Shown: piece by piece, positions 28,448 through 36,804 of the stretch
How positions within the stretch are numbered: position 1 is the stretch's first letter
Layout: the number at the start of each line of letters is the position of its first letter
Assembly (NCBI RefSeq): GCF_016718685.1
Contig: NZ_JADKCX010000044.1
Coordinates: forward strand, 1 to 55,876
Origin: Haliscomenobacter sp.
Lineage (GTDB): Bacteria > Bacteroidota > Bacteroidia > Chitinophagales > Saprospiraceae
Reading direction: 5' to 3'
DNA length: 55,876 nucleotides
The notes under the pieces: generated by a model
Told to the model about the DNA's origin: nothing
Database searches by the model: none
The model's input: the letters and a program-made list of their open reading frames with translations, nothing else
Translations under genes and position numbers: made by a program

Positions 28448-30487
28448 ATGTACCACAAACGCGACATCTCCTGGCTCTCCTTCAACCACCGAGTACTTCA
28501 AGAAGCCAAAGATCCCCGGGTTCCCCTCTACGAACGCATCAAGTTTCTGGCCATTTACAGTTCCAATTTGGATGAGTTTTTCCGGGTTAGGGTTTCTGCA
28601 CTGCGGCAATTCCAAAAAATGGACAAGCAGGAGCGGAAATCGATGTTGGAAGTCAAGCCCAAGAAAGAACTGAAGGAGATCAAAAAAATAGTCCACCAGC
28701 AACAAGTTGAATTTGGCATCATTTTCCGCAGCCAAATTATCCCTGCTCTACGCGAGCACAACATCTTCCTGCTCAATGATTACCAGCTTTTTTCCAGCGC
28801 ACAAAAACAATTCGCCCAGGCGTATTTTCTGGAAAAAATTCTTCCACATGTACAACATCAGTACATTTCCACTGCGGTAGATGTGCCTTTTTTAAAAAAC
28901 CGCAGCTTGTACTTTGTATGCCGTTTGGCTCAATCCGACGAGCTGGGTTTGGTCAATATTCCTTCGGACGTTTTGCCTCGTTTCATCACGCTTCCTGGCG
29001 ACGAGCACCAATTTCAAGTGACTTTCCTGGATGAAATCATCCGTGCCAACTTGCACCACTTGTTTCCTGAAGGCATCCAGTCGGCTTATTCCATCAAAAT
29101 TTCAAGGGACGCAGAATTGTACATCGACGATGAATACACCGGCGATCTGCGTGAAAAAATTAAAGCAAGCCTAGCCAATCGTTCCATTGGTGCCCCCACC
29201 CGCATGTTGTACGACAGCAGCATGAACATCGAACTCACCCAGCAATTGAAATCCATTTTTGGGTTGAGTAAAAATGATTTGTTCCCCGGAGCGCGTTACC
29301 ACAATTTTAGCGACTTTTTTGCCTTCCCCGCTCCGCAGCATATAGAAGTGTTGCACGACGCGCCGATGCCGCCACTTCAGCATCCGGTCTTGGAGCATGC
29401 CGATTCGATCATCAACGTGATGCAACAACAAGATGTGTTGCTGCATTTTCCTTACCAAAAGTACGACTATATCCCCCAACTGATTGCAGAAGTAGCCCAA
29501 GACCCCCTGGTAGAAAGCATCAAAATCACCTTGTATCGCGTAGCCAAAGATTCATCCATCGCCAAGGCCTTGGTGAAGGCTCAAAAAAACGGCAAAAGCG
29601 TTACGGTTTTTGTAGAAGTCAAGGCTCGTTTTGACGAAGAATCCAATCTGCATTGGGGCGAAACCCTGCAAAAAGCGGGCGCTACGGTCATTTATTCCCG
29701 TCCAGGCATCAAAGTACATTCCAAAATCTTGCTGATCGGCCGCCGGGAAGCCACCCAACTTCGCAACTACGCCTACCTGGGCACGGGCAACTTCAATGAA
29801 AAAACGGCAACCCTGTACACCGATCATGCTTTGTTGACAGCCGATCCACGCCTGGCCGATGAAGTAGCCGATGTATTTCGACTGTTGGAAGAAGTATCCT
29901 TGGAGGGTTCTTTTCAACACCTGATGGTGTCTCCAGTCAACAGTCGACGCAAGTTTGTGGCCTGCATTGAGCGCGAGATTCAACACGCCGTGGCTGGGCG
30001 CCCAGCATGGATGATGTTGAAAATGAACAGCCTGGAAGATGCCGCCATGATTGACAAATTGTATGAAGCCAGTCAGGCTGGCGTAAAAATCAAACTCATC
30101 ATTCGGGGGATTTGTTGCTTAGTGCCCGGAGTGCCCGGACTGAGCGAAAACATTGAAGTCATCAGCATCATTGATCGTTTTTTAGAACATGCCCGAGTCT
30201 ATCACTTTGCAAATGCGGGCGAAGAAGAATTGTTTTTGGCTTCAGCCGATTGGATGACGCGCAATCTCGATCGACGAGTAGAAGTGGTTTTTCCCATTTA
30301 CAACCCCGCCCTCAAGCAGGAATTGGTGAAAATACTCGATATCCAGTGGGCCGATACGATCAAGGCACGGGTGCTCAATGCAGAGCAAGACAACCCCTAT
30401 AAAACAGTTTCAACAGGGGAAGCCCCGGTTCAAGCGCAAAAAGAAATTTATTTCAAACTTCGTACTGCATTGGAAACCAATAAATAA
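28448..30487 (+). CDS. ppk1: Polyphosphate kinase 1
   Basis: From ATG 28448 (MYHKRDISWLSFNHRVLQEA, the classic N-terminus) the protein has 679 residues, the normal size. It makes polyphosphate from ATP reversibly. The autophosphorylated histidine is His424 in GIKVHSK; the second active-site histidine is His581 in LEHARVYHF. Their spacing of 157 residues equals that known for the E. coli enzyme (His435/His592). LGTGNFNEKTATLYTDHALLT is a conserved block of the first PLD-like domain. Codons upstream of the ATG lie inside the repeat hairpin and are not part of the protein. It is followed by the btaA/btaB-like genes, suggesting a phosphorus-related group. Confidence 0.97.
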   Translation: MYHKRDISWLSFNHRVLQEAKDPRVPLYERIKFLAIYSSNLDEFFRVRVSALRQFQKMDKQERKSMLEVKPKKELKEIKKIVHQQQVEFGIIFRSQIIPALREHNIFLLNDYQLFSSAQKQFAQAYFLEKILPHVQHQYISTAVDVPFLKNRSLYFVCRLAQSDELGLVNIPSDVLPRFITLPGDEHQFQVTFLDEIIRANLHHLFPEGIQSAYSIKISRDAELYIDDEYTGDLREKIKASLANRSIGAPTRMLYDSSMNIELTQQLKSIFGLSKNDLFPGARYHNFSDFFAFPAPQHIEVLHDAPMPPLQHPVLEHADSIINVMQQQDVLLHFPYQKYDYIPQLIAEVAQDPLVESIKITLYRVAKDSSIAKALVKAQKNGKSVTVFVEVKARFDEESNLHWGETLQKAGATVIYSRPGIKVHSKILLIGRREATQLRNYAYLGTGNFNEKTATLYTDHALLTADPRLADEVADVFRLLEEVSLEGSFQHLMVSPVNSRRKFVACIEREIQHAVAGRPAWMMLKMNSLEDAAMIDKLYEASQAGVKIKLIIRGICCLVPGVPGLSENIEVISIIDRFLEHARVYHFANAGEEELFLASADWMTRNLDRRVEVVFPIYNPALKQELVKILDIQWADTIKARVLNAEQDNPYKTVSTGEAPVQAQKEIYFKLRTALETNK

Positions 30488-30554
30488 TATTTTTTTATTT
30501 GGCACTTTTAATCCACTTCCTCACAAATCTGGAATAATTTCAGGGATTATTTAA

Positions 30555-30595
30555 TTTTGACAAATTTTTCCCAAGTTTTGACAAATTTTCCCAAG
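30555..30595 (+). repeat. Periodic direct repeats upstream of the btaA-like gene
   Basis: Two tandem copies of a 20-21-nt unit (30555-30575, 30576-30595) each split into TTTTGACAAA and TTTTCCCAAG, giving four TTTTnnCAA steps at 10-11-nt spacing, 30 nt before the start codon. Such one-helical-turn direct repeats are the form of binding sites for OmpR/PhoB-type regulators. A TAATTTTG sequence at 30552-30559 could be a -7 element, so their role as activator site or leader is open. Confidence 0.45.
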
Positions 30596-30624
30596 TAACC
30601 ATTAACTAACCAATCTTAGTAGCT

Positions 30625-31782
30625 GTGAAAGGAATTAATGATTTGAGAGATTGGGTTTTCCGTCAGGTACACACCAAAAACCTGGTATACAACACTTGCT
30701 GGGAGGACCCTCGTTGCGACCGTCAGTTGCTTCAATTAAATCGTGACAGTGAGGTGGTCATGATCACTAGTGCCGGATGCAATGCCCTGGATTATCTGCT
30801 GGATGATCCCAAAAAAATCAATTGCATCGACATGAATCCCCGGCAAAATGCCTTGCTGGAGCTCAAAAAATCAAGTTTCCACAATGCAACTTACGCCGAG
30901 CACTGGGCGATGTTTGGCGATGGGGTGATGGCAGATGCCGAGGTACAGTACCAGCAAAAACTGCGCAATAGCCTACCTGATTTTGCGGTAGAATATTGGG
31001 ATGAAAACTGGAAATATTTCAACGGTAAAGGCATTCGCAAGAGTTTTTATCATTTCAGTACTTCGGGAACTTTGGCCTGGATTTTCAACAAGTACCTGAA
31101 AACCCGTAAAAAACTCTACCGGCAGATCAAACAGATGTTTGATGCAACTTCACTGGAAGAGCAGACCAAAATCTACAATCGGATTGAGGGAAAAATTGCC
31201 AATAAGCTGGTTGAGTTTGTCGTGAATCGCCACTTGACCATGTCGATGGTGGGCGTTCCCCGCAGCCAACAATTGCTTTTTGCCAAAAAATACGAGCGCG
31301 GTGCCATGGGTTTCATTCAGGAATGCTTGCGTAAGGTATTCACCCAAATCCCCACCCACGACAATTATTTCTACCGCTTGTACCTCGACGGGAAATACAC
31401 CAAAACCTGCTGTCCTTCCTACCTGGAAGAACAAAACTTTGCGGTCTTGAAAGAAAGAATCGATCAGATTCAAACCCATACCTGTACCATCAGTGCATTC
31501 CTCAAGGACAATCCGGGGAAATATTCCCACTTCATCCTGCTGGATCACCAGGATTGGCTGGCAGCCAACAGCATTCCTGTTTTGGAAGAAGAATGGCAAC
31601 TGATTCTGGCCAATAGTCGCCCTGGTACCCGGATTTTGTTGCGCTCTGCCGCCCATCAGGTCGACTTCTTTCCGCAATTTGTGCTGGATGCGGTGGAGTT
31701 TGAACAGGAATTGACCGCTAAAACCCATGTGGAAGACCGCGTGGGGACTTATGCGAGTGTGTATTTGGCAATTGTGAAATAA
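30625..31782 (+). CDS. btaA: DUF3419/BtaA-like 3-amino-3-carboxypropyl transferase
   Basis: The 385-residue protein uses a GTG start. It matches the BtaA family: NTCWEDPRCDRQLLQLN near the N-terminus, the SAM-binding block VVMITSAGCNALDYLL, CIDMNPRQNALLELK, the conserved FFYRLYLDGKYT-like segment (YFYRLYLDGKYTKTCCPSYL), and FILLDHQDWL near the end. BtaA transfers the 3-amino-3-carboxypropyl group from S-adenosylmethionine to diacylglycerol, the first step of betaine lipid (DGTS) synthesis. The next gene is a BtaB-like methyltransferase, the partner that completes the headgroup. This pairing supports the function strongly, though it is not proven here. ppk1 lies upstream. Confidence 0.8.
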   Translation: MKGINDLRDWVFRQVHTKNLVYNTCWEDPRCDRQLLQLNRDSEVVMITSAGCNALDYLLDDPKKINCIDMNPRQNALLELKKSSFHNATYAEHWAMFGDGVMADAEVQYQQKLRNSLPDFAVEYWDENWKYFNGKGIRKSFYHFSTSGTLAWIFNKYLKTRKKLYRQIKQMFDATSLEEQTKIYNRIEGKIANKLVEFVVNRHLTMSMVGVPRSQQLLFAKKYERGAMGFIQECLRKVFTQIPTHDNYFYRLYLDGKYTKTCCPSYLEEQNFAVLKERIDQIQTHTCTISAFLKDNPGKYSHFILLDHQDWLAANSIPVLEEEWQLILANSRPGTRILLRSAAHQVDFFPQFVLDAVEFEQELTAKTHVEDRVGTYASVYLAIVK

Positions 31783-31783
31783 T

Positions 31784-31879
31784 AGGGTTCGAAGGTTCGA
31801 GGGTTCGGGGGTTTGAGGGTTCGGGGGTTGCTCCAGCGCTCGAACCTTCGAACCCCCGAACCCTCGAACCCCCGAACCT
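31784..31879. repeat. Long intergenic hairpin, GGTTCGAG class, filling the btaA-btaB gap
   Basis: Left arm 31784-31829 consists of five to six tandem GGTTCGAG/GGTTCGGG units; right arm 31841-31879 is the mirrored CGAACCCC series; the loop is about 11 nt. The element begins 2 nt after the btaA stop codon and ends 6 nt before the btaB ATG. Confidence 0.88.
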
Positions 31880-31885
31880 AAAAAA

Positions 31886-32533
31886 ATGGCTTTCGAAAAA
31901 TTCGATTCGCTCTCCGAAGCAGAGCAAAACAGTACGATGCAGCGCTATTACAAGCTGCAATCCAAAATTTATGACGCCACCCGCTGGAGTTTCTTGTTTG
32001 GTCGCAATCAAATCATTCGGGAAATCCCCCTTGATCCTGCGGGCAAATGGAACATATTGGAAGTTGGCTGTGGCACCGGGTACAACCTCCGCAATTTAGC
32101 TGCCCGTTTTCCCAATGCGCAACTCACTGGTTTGGATGTATCTACCGATATGGTGGACCTCTCCATAAAAAATACCCGTACTTTTGGCGAGCGGGTCAAG
32201 GTATTGGCTCAACCCTACATGCTGGGTGATACCACCTGGAATGAGCAACTGGATTTGGTGCTTTTCTCTTATTCGCTGACCATGATCAATCCCCACTGGA
32301 AAGACCTGATCATGCAGGCCAAAGCCGACCTCAAACCCGGAGGCTACATCGCCGTGACGGATTTTCACGATTCGCGCAACCTCTGGTTCAAAAAACACAT
32401 GGCCAACAACCACGTGCGCATGGACAGCCACCTGACGCCCCTGCTCAGTCAGGAATTTACGCCCGTAGTCAATCAAGTCAAATCGGCTTATTTGGGCGTT
32501 TGGGAGTATATGTTGTTTGTAGGAAAAAAATAA
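31886..32533 (+). CDS. btaB: BtaB-like SAM-dependent methyltransferase
   Basis: The 215-residue class I methyltransferase has motif I LEVGCGTGYNLRNLA near residue 55, motif II QLTGLDVSTDMVDLS, motif IV DLVLFSYSLTMINPHW and post-motif LKPGGYIAVTDFH. The N-terminal MQRYYKLQSKIYDATRWSFLFGR is the pattern of BtaB-type N-methyltransferases, which trimethylate the amino group of diacylglyceryl-homoserine to give DGTS. Adjacent to the BtaA-like gene and in the same direction, so the pair probably makes a betaine lipid. Other methyltransferases share the N-terminal pattern, so the assignment rests partly on context. Confidence 0.75.
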   Translation: MAFEKFDSLSEAEQNSTMQRYYKLQSKIYDATRWSFLFGRNQIIREIPLDPAGKWNILEVGCGTGYNLRNLAARFPNAQLTGLDVSTDMVDLSIKNTRTFGERVKVLAQPYMLGDTTWNEQLDLVLFSYSLTMINPHWKDLIMQAKADLKPGGYIAVTDFHDSRNLWFKKHMANNHVRMDSHLTPLLSQEFTPVVNQVKSAYLGVWEYMLFVGKK

Positions 32534-32539
32534 CCCATC

Positions 32540-32608
32540 AGGGTTCGTGGGTTCGAAGGTTCAGGGGTTGGTTTCCTGAACCTTCGAACCCACGAACCCA
32601 CGAACCCT
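32540..32608. repeat. Long intergenic hairpin, GGTTCGTG class, filling the btaB-TPR gap
   Basis: Left arm 32540-32566 (tandem GGTTCGTG/GGTTCGAA units) pairs with right arm 32575-32608 (CCTTCGAACCCACGAACCC...). It begins 6 nt after the btaB stop codon and ends 5 nt before the ATG of the TPR gene. Confidence 0.88.
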
Positions 32609-32613
32609 CCCTC

Positions 32614-33706
32614 ATGCCAAACATAGAAGAACTCAACGAAGTAATCGCCACCCGCCCAGACTACGCCGACGCCTACTTCAACCGTGCCGTGTTGTATACC
32701 CAGGAACGCCGCTACGAAGAAGCGCTGGCCGATTACGCCAAAGTCATTGAATTGAATCCTACCGATACCGGGGCCTACAACAACCGGGGCAACCTCTATA
32801 TTTTTTTCAATCGTGCTGAGGAAGCCATCAGTGATTTCAACGCTGCCATTGCCCTCAATGAGGTCGACCCTGATGCCTATTACAACCGAGCCATCCTGTT
32901 TACGGAAATGGGGCGTTTGGACGAAGCGCTGGCCGACTACGATACAGCCATAGAGAAAAACTTTCAAGACCCGGCAGTACACTTCAATCGGGCCATGGTG
33001 CTCCTGCGCCAGGGTGACTGGGAAAACGCCCTGGACGACCTAGCGACAACCATCAAACTGCGGCCTGATCACGCCGACTCGTACGTTGCCCGCGCCAACG
33101 TATACACTGATTTGCGTAAATATCAGGAAGCACTGGACGATTACAGCCTGGCCATCCGCATCCGACCCAGCTTTTTTATCGCGCACTTCAACCGGGCCAA
33201 TTTGTTGTATGGTTTAGGGTATTTGGAAGAAGCCTTAACAGATTATTCCAAGGTTTTGGAAATCAATCCCAAAGAAGTCAACGCCTGGGTTTCGCGCGGA
33301 AATTTACTCGATGATCTGGAGCGGTACGATGAAGCGCTGGCCGATTACAGCCAAGCCATTGAACTTCAACCCAATGGTGCCGATGCACGTTTCAATCGGG
33401 CCATTGTACTCAAAAAACTTGAACGATACGATGAAGCCCTGGAAGACTATTCCACCATCGTCGAACAAAATCCCAGCTGAAGCAGAAGCCTATAACAACC
33501 GGGGAAATTTGCTCTGTGATTTGGGCAGAGAAGAAGAAGCGCTGGCCGATTATGAGCAGGCAATCATCAACCGTCCGGATTACGCTGAAGGCTACATCAA
33601 TCGGGCAATAGTGCTCAAAGCCCTGGGGCGGATTGGAGAGGCCCGTGAAGACTATCAACGCGCCATTTCCATCAATCCAGACTTACGCGGAGTGATGGAA
33701 ATATAA
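32614..33706 (+). CDS. TPR-repeat protein of about 10-11 repeats (frameshifted)
   Basis: From ATG 32614 (MPNIEELNEVIATRPDYADA) the protein, about 364 residues when repaired, is almost only tetratricopeptide repeats of 34 residues with the pattern AYNNRGNLL...G..EEAL.DY..AI...P. Repeats of this kind are protein-binding scaffolds; no other domain or signal peptide is visible, so it is probably cytosolic. A one-base insertion (CCC at 33472-33474 where CC is needed) ends the first frame after VEQNPS, while the next frame resumes AEAEAYNNRGNLL without loss. It is the fourth gene in the ppk1 direction; link to lipid synthesis unknown. Confidence 0.85.
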
Positions 33707-33934
33707 CTGTGAATTATGTAACTTTTGTAAATTTTCACCCACAATTGAGATTACAGTAAAAAGATTGCTACATTTATGTTTGGGAATCACAAAACAACTT
33801 AAATACTCCCTCAAATTCCCGTTGCTGCTCTAACCTAACAACATCTCTTCAGAACACTTGGATACTGATTGAGAACACTACATCTTATTACTAATTTGTA
33901 GGGAGTTTAGTCGTCCCAGCAGAAACAACATCTT

Positions 33935-34555
33935 ATGACCCATTCAGCATTTGATCTGAATGATCCGCACTACAATTTGGAGGCCAAAATTACCCTTAGT
34001 TTTGGGCAAATCGCATTGGCATTGCGCACTATGTTGTGGCAACAATGCTTCTCCATCAACCTGAGCCCAATTCAGGGTCAAATCCTGATTTTTTGCCTCA
34101 ATCAACCTCCCCAGCGCTGTCGAATCGGGTATTTGGCCAAAGAGTTCAGCCTGACCAAACCGACCATCAGCGATGCGGTTAAGACCCTGGAAAGGAAACA
34201 ATTGCTCCGCAAAAAAAATGACCCGGACGATCAACGCAGTTTTGATTTGATTTTAACGGAAAAGGGCGTTGAGACGGCTCAGAAGGTATTGGGCTTTGCC
34301 AACCCGCTTCATGATCTGGTGATGCAGTTACCCGAGGGCAAAAAAAATCAATTGAATCTCATTTTGTCTCAATTGACCATTCATTTGAAAGAAACGGGGA
34401 TATTGAGTTCACAGCGCTCCTGCGTGTCCTGCCAGCACCACCGCAAAAAGAACTCCCAAAAAATCTACTATTGTAAGTTCCATGAAATGAAAATGGCGGC
34501 TACTGAAATCAGGATGAATTGTGCTGATTATTTGGCCTTACCCAACCAGGAATAA
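33935..34555 (+). CDS. MarR-type winged-helix protein with C-terminal Cys cluster
   Basis: The 206-residue protein has a MarR-like wHTH core (SPIQGQILIFCLNQ, RIGYLAKEFSLTKPTISDAVKTLERKQLL, KKNDPDDQRSFDLILTEKG) and then a C-terminal region with cysteines 163, 166, 180 and 196 (SCVSCQHH, YYCKFHE, MNCADY). Four spaced cysteines plus nearby histidines suggest a zinc site or an iron-sulfur cluster, as in redox-sensing regulators. A similar tail (CxxC...YYC.L...RVDCPEF) is known from memory in other Bacteroidota proteins. It is preceded by a 228-nt gap with no clear promoter and followed by the prohibitin gene on the other strand. Confidence 0.8.
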   Translation: MTHSAFDLNDPHYNLEAKITLSFGQIALALRTMLWQQCFSINLSPIQGQILIFCLNQPPQRCRIGYLAKEFSLTKPTISDAVKTLERKQLLRKKNDPDDQRSFDLILTEKGVETAQKVLGFANPLHDLVMQLPEGKKNQLNLILSQLTIHLKETGILSSQRSCVSCQHHRKKNSQKIYYCKFHEMKMAATEIRMNCADYLALPNQE

Positions 34556-34602
34556 AAGGGCAACAAACCGTGGTTCATTGTCCTTTATTCTTTCCAGGTG
34601 GA

Positions 34603-35505
34603 TTAGTTGCCCGTCATGATCATGGGCGTATTTTTTCCATCCATGATGATGATTTTGGCATTGGGTGAACCCGCCAATTCTTTTTGGGCCTTGATTTTTT
34701 CGTACTGCAACAATTTGTCCGTTAAAGTTGAGGTCAGGATGCGTTGATAATCGGAAATACCCTGTGCTTCTACCCGTTTGCGGTCGGCTTCCTGGCGTTC
34801 TTTGTCCAAAACAAAACGCATTTTTTGTGATTCCTGCTCGGCGTTGATTTTGGATTCAATGGCCGCTTTGACCGACTGCGGCAAATTGAGGTTGCGGATC
34901 AGCACCTGTTCCAGGGAAAATCCACGTTTGCTGAACTCCTTGTCTACAGCCGTAAACAAACGTTGCTGGAACTCCTCTCTTTTGCTGGAATACAAAGCCA
35001 CCGCATCGTAGTTGGCGGCCAGGTCGCGGATTTTGGTGCGCACAATGGGTCGAACTACGATTTGGGTATAGTCTTCTCCAATCGTTCTTAGAATGGTAGG
35101 CGCTTTATCCGAGGTAACACGGTACAGTACAGTAAGGTCAATGACCACTTCCAAACCATCGGCAGAAAGCACCCGGATGGCATCGTCGCCCGCCTGGTCG
35201 CCTTCATCGTGTACCGCAGACATGGTGTAGTTTTGGGTTTTGACGTCAAATTTAATGACCGACATGATGGGGTTGACCACATTCAGACCCTCGGTGAGTA
35301 CCTTGCCCTGAATTTTGCCAAAGAGGCTTTGTACCCCTACCGAACCCGCAGTAATTTGTACAAAGCATGAGGAAATAATCCCCAACACAATCAATACAAA
35401 GCCAACCAAATAACCAATACGCCCAAGTTTGCTAAAACTCGGACTGGCGTTGGACATCACATTGAGTACAATCATGGCAATGATGCCGAAACTAATGAGT
35501 ACCAT
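34603..35505 (-). CDS. Prohibitin/SPFH-family membrane protein
   Basis: The 300-residue protein has an N-terminal membrane region (two hydrophobic segments, about residues 1-17 and 28-47), then a band-7/SPFH domain: SVGVQSLFGKIQGKVLTEGLNVVNP, EVVIDLTVLYRVTSDKAPTI, VRPIVRTKIRDLAANYDAVALYSSKREEFQ and FSLEQVLIRNLNLPQSVKAAIESKINAEQ, followed by a coiled-coil tail. Prohibitin homologues form ring-like membrane scaffolds, often with FtsH-type proteases; no protease gene is near. It is convergent with the Cys-rich MarR gene. Confidence 0.92.
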   Translation of the reverse strand: MVLISFGIIAMIVLNVMSNASPSFSKLGRIGYLVGFVLIVLGIISSCFVQITAGSVGVQSLFGKIQGKVLTEGLNVVNPIMSVIKFDVKTQNYTMSAVHDEGDQAGDDAIRVLSADGLEVVIDLTVLYRVTSDKAPTILRTIGEDYTQIVVRPIVRTKIRDLAANYDAVALYSSKREEFQQRLFTAVDKEFSKRGFSLEQVLIRNLNLPQSVKAAIESKINAEQESQKMRFVLDKERQEADRKRVEAQGISDYQRILTSTLTDKLLQYEKIKAQKELAGSPNAKIIIMDGKNTPMIMTGN

Positions 35506-35722
35506 AGCAGAATTTTTTTTATAAGAGCAATGTAGGTGCTAGTCCCTGTATTATCAAGGATGTTGGAGGAAGATAAGCACAAATACGATAGAAACATACG
35601 ATCTATCGGCATAAGGCACGGTAAAAAATAAATTTAGATTTTGACTGGACTCTTTTTTGATTTCGCTGTGTTGCTCCTCAGTTGCGTAGGCTGGCTATGC
35701 GCCTTCCTCGCGCCTTGCCAAA

Positions 35723-35759
35723 TAAAAAAACCGCCAAAAAACATGCTGTTTTCTGGCGG
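35723..35759 (-). terminator. Intrinsic terminator of the XRE/membrane-protein operon
   Basis: CCGCCA (35731-35736) pairs with TGGCGG (35754-35759), extended by A5/T4 pairs inside; on the minus strand seven T residues follow at 35730-35724. It lies about 70 nt after the 35826 stop codon. The rest of the gap 35506-35825 shows only a weak 60-codon frame that I do not believe is a gene. Confidence 0.85.
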
Positions 35760-35825
35760 TGGAATACTGGGGTTGGTTTTGATTTTGGGGTTTAATGTGC
35801 CTGGGGTTTATGGTTTTACTTAGAT

Positions 35826-36308
35826 CTATTTTACATGTTGGCTAATTAAAAGATACACGGCATCCACCAGTCCTTGTTGCACTTTTAAGCGAGCCGGGGA
35901 CGATCCATCAAGGTTGTGCTCACCATAAGGTTGATCCGGGGCATCAAAGCCAGCCCAAACGGGCAAGCTGGTTTGTTGGGTCATGGTTTTTTCAAATAGC
36001 AGCTCGCCATTGCGCAAATTGCTACACTTTACTCTAATGCTCATTTTCGCTGCATTGTTAGGCAAAACCTGATCCCAATTTTTACCCGAAGATTCCGTTA
36101 ACTCTTTCAATTCAAAAGAAAGCAGTAAGGGCTGTACCTGAATCGGAATATTTTTCGCTACTTCGTATTCTACCCCCGCAGCATCTGCCAATGCCGATGC
36201 CTGTAAGGAACAAAATTGCATCACCTTCAGGCTTTGATTTTGCGTTATCCTATACCCCAATGAATCCATAATTGGGGTCAGTGGGGATCGGGCGGTCGAA
36301 CTGTCCAA
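35826..36308 (-). CDS. Unknown protein, downstream partner of the XRE operon
   Basis: The frame is open from about 36494 to the stop at 35826, but without an ATG; the first usable start is TTG at 36308, giving 160 residues. No known domain was recognised. Visible features are a hydrophobic strand (TSAIIFISGHGSC, upstream of the TTG), RSPLTPIMDSLGYRITQ, and a Trp/Pro-rich middle (LPVWAGFDAPDQPYG). The absence of an ATG and the 90-nt overlap of its open frame with the preceding gene suggest that it may be the C-terminal part of that gene after a frameshift near 36400-36490. Secreted or periplasmic location is possible because the preceding gene encodes a membrane anchor. Confidence 0.5.
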   Translation of the reverse strand: MDSSTARSPLTPIMDSLGYRITQNQSLKVMQFCSLQASALADAAGVEYEVAKNIPIQVQPLLLSFELKELTESSGKNWDQVLPNNAAKMSIRVKCSNLRNGELLFEKTMTQQTSLPVWAGFDAPDQPYGEHNLDGSSPARLKVQQGLVDAVYLLISQHVK

Positions 36309-36400
36309 TTCGCCAATACAACTGCCATGTCCACTGATAAAAATTATCGCTGATGTTTCTTTAAATGATATCCCTTTCCAAATGCCAGCTCGTATGTTGG

Positions 36401-36784
36401 TTATTGGCGGTTTACTGAAACAAATATCGGGGTTGATGCGGGGGATTGAAACCCCAATTCTGGTGATATTGCCAAGTTTTCCATTTTTTTCTCAATTTTA
36501 GGCGAATGATGAATAGGTGCTTCTTTCAACTCTAAAGAGGTAATTCCCGGCGTAGTTTTTATCAAAGGTGGGAGATGCCTGAATTGGCCATACCATAAAC
36601 AGGCAATCATCAATACAACAATTGCAGTTTTGGCAGCGCCCAGGCGCTTAAATATTTTTTTATCCGCTTCGTGGAGTTTTTTATCCCATTTGGGCTGCTC
36701 CACAGGAACACTAGGAGTGGTGATCTCCGGTCCTTTTTTTTCATCAAGTTTTTTTGACAAATCAATCTCAATCGGCTTCCTCAT
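36401..36784 (-). CDS. Unknown single-span membrane protein
   Basis: The 127-residue product has a charged N-terminal 45 residues (MRKPIEIDLSKKLDEKK..., cytosolic side), one transmembrane helix at about residues 50-66 (AAKTAIVVLMIACLWYGQF) and a Pro-rich outer part. No family was recognised. It is 20 nt downstream of the XRE gene and upstream of an ATG-less frame that may be its true continuation. Together the three frames look like a regulator plus membrane-anchored effector operon with one terminator. Confidence 0.55.
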   Translation of the reverse strand: MRKPIEIDLSKKLDEKKGPEITTPSVPVEQPKWDKKLHEADKKIFKRLGAAKTAIVVLMIACLWYGQFRHLPPLIKTTPGITSLELKEAPIHHSPKIEKKMENLAISPELGFQSPASTPIFVSVNRQ

Positions 36785-36804
36785 AAATAGACGATAGTTT
36801 TAGA

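Noticed and set aside
31784..31879. Tandem GGTTCGAG arrays as a CRISPR array
   Set aside because: Units are 7-9 nt, contiguous, without spacers, and the right arm is the inverted complement; no cas gene in the window.
35641..35823. 60-codon plus-strand frame MTGLFFDFAVLLLSCVGW...
   Set aside because: It runs through the terminator hairpin of the opposite operon, has no promoter and no conserved pattern.
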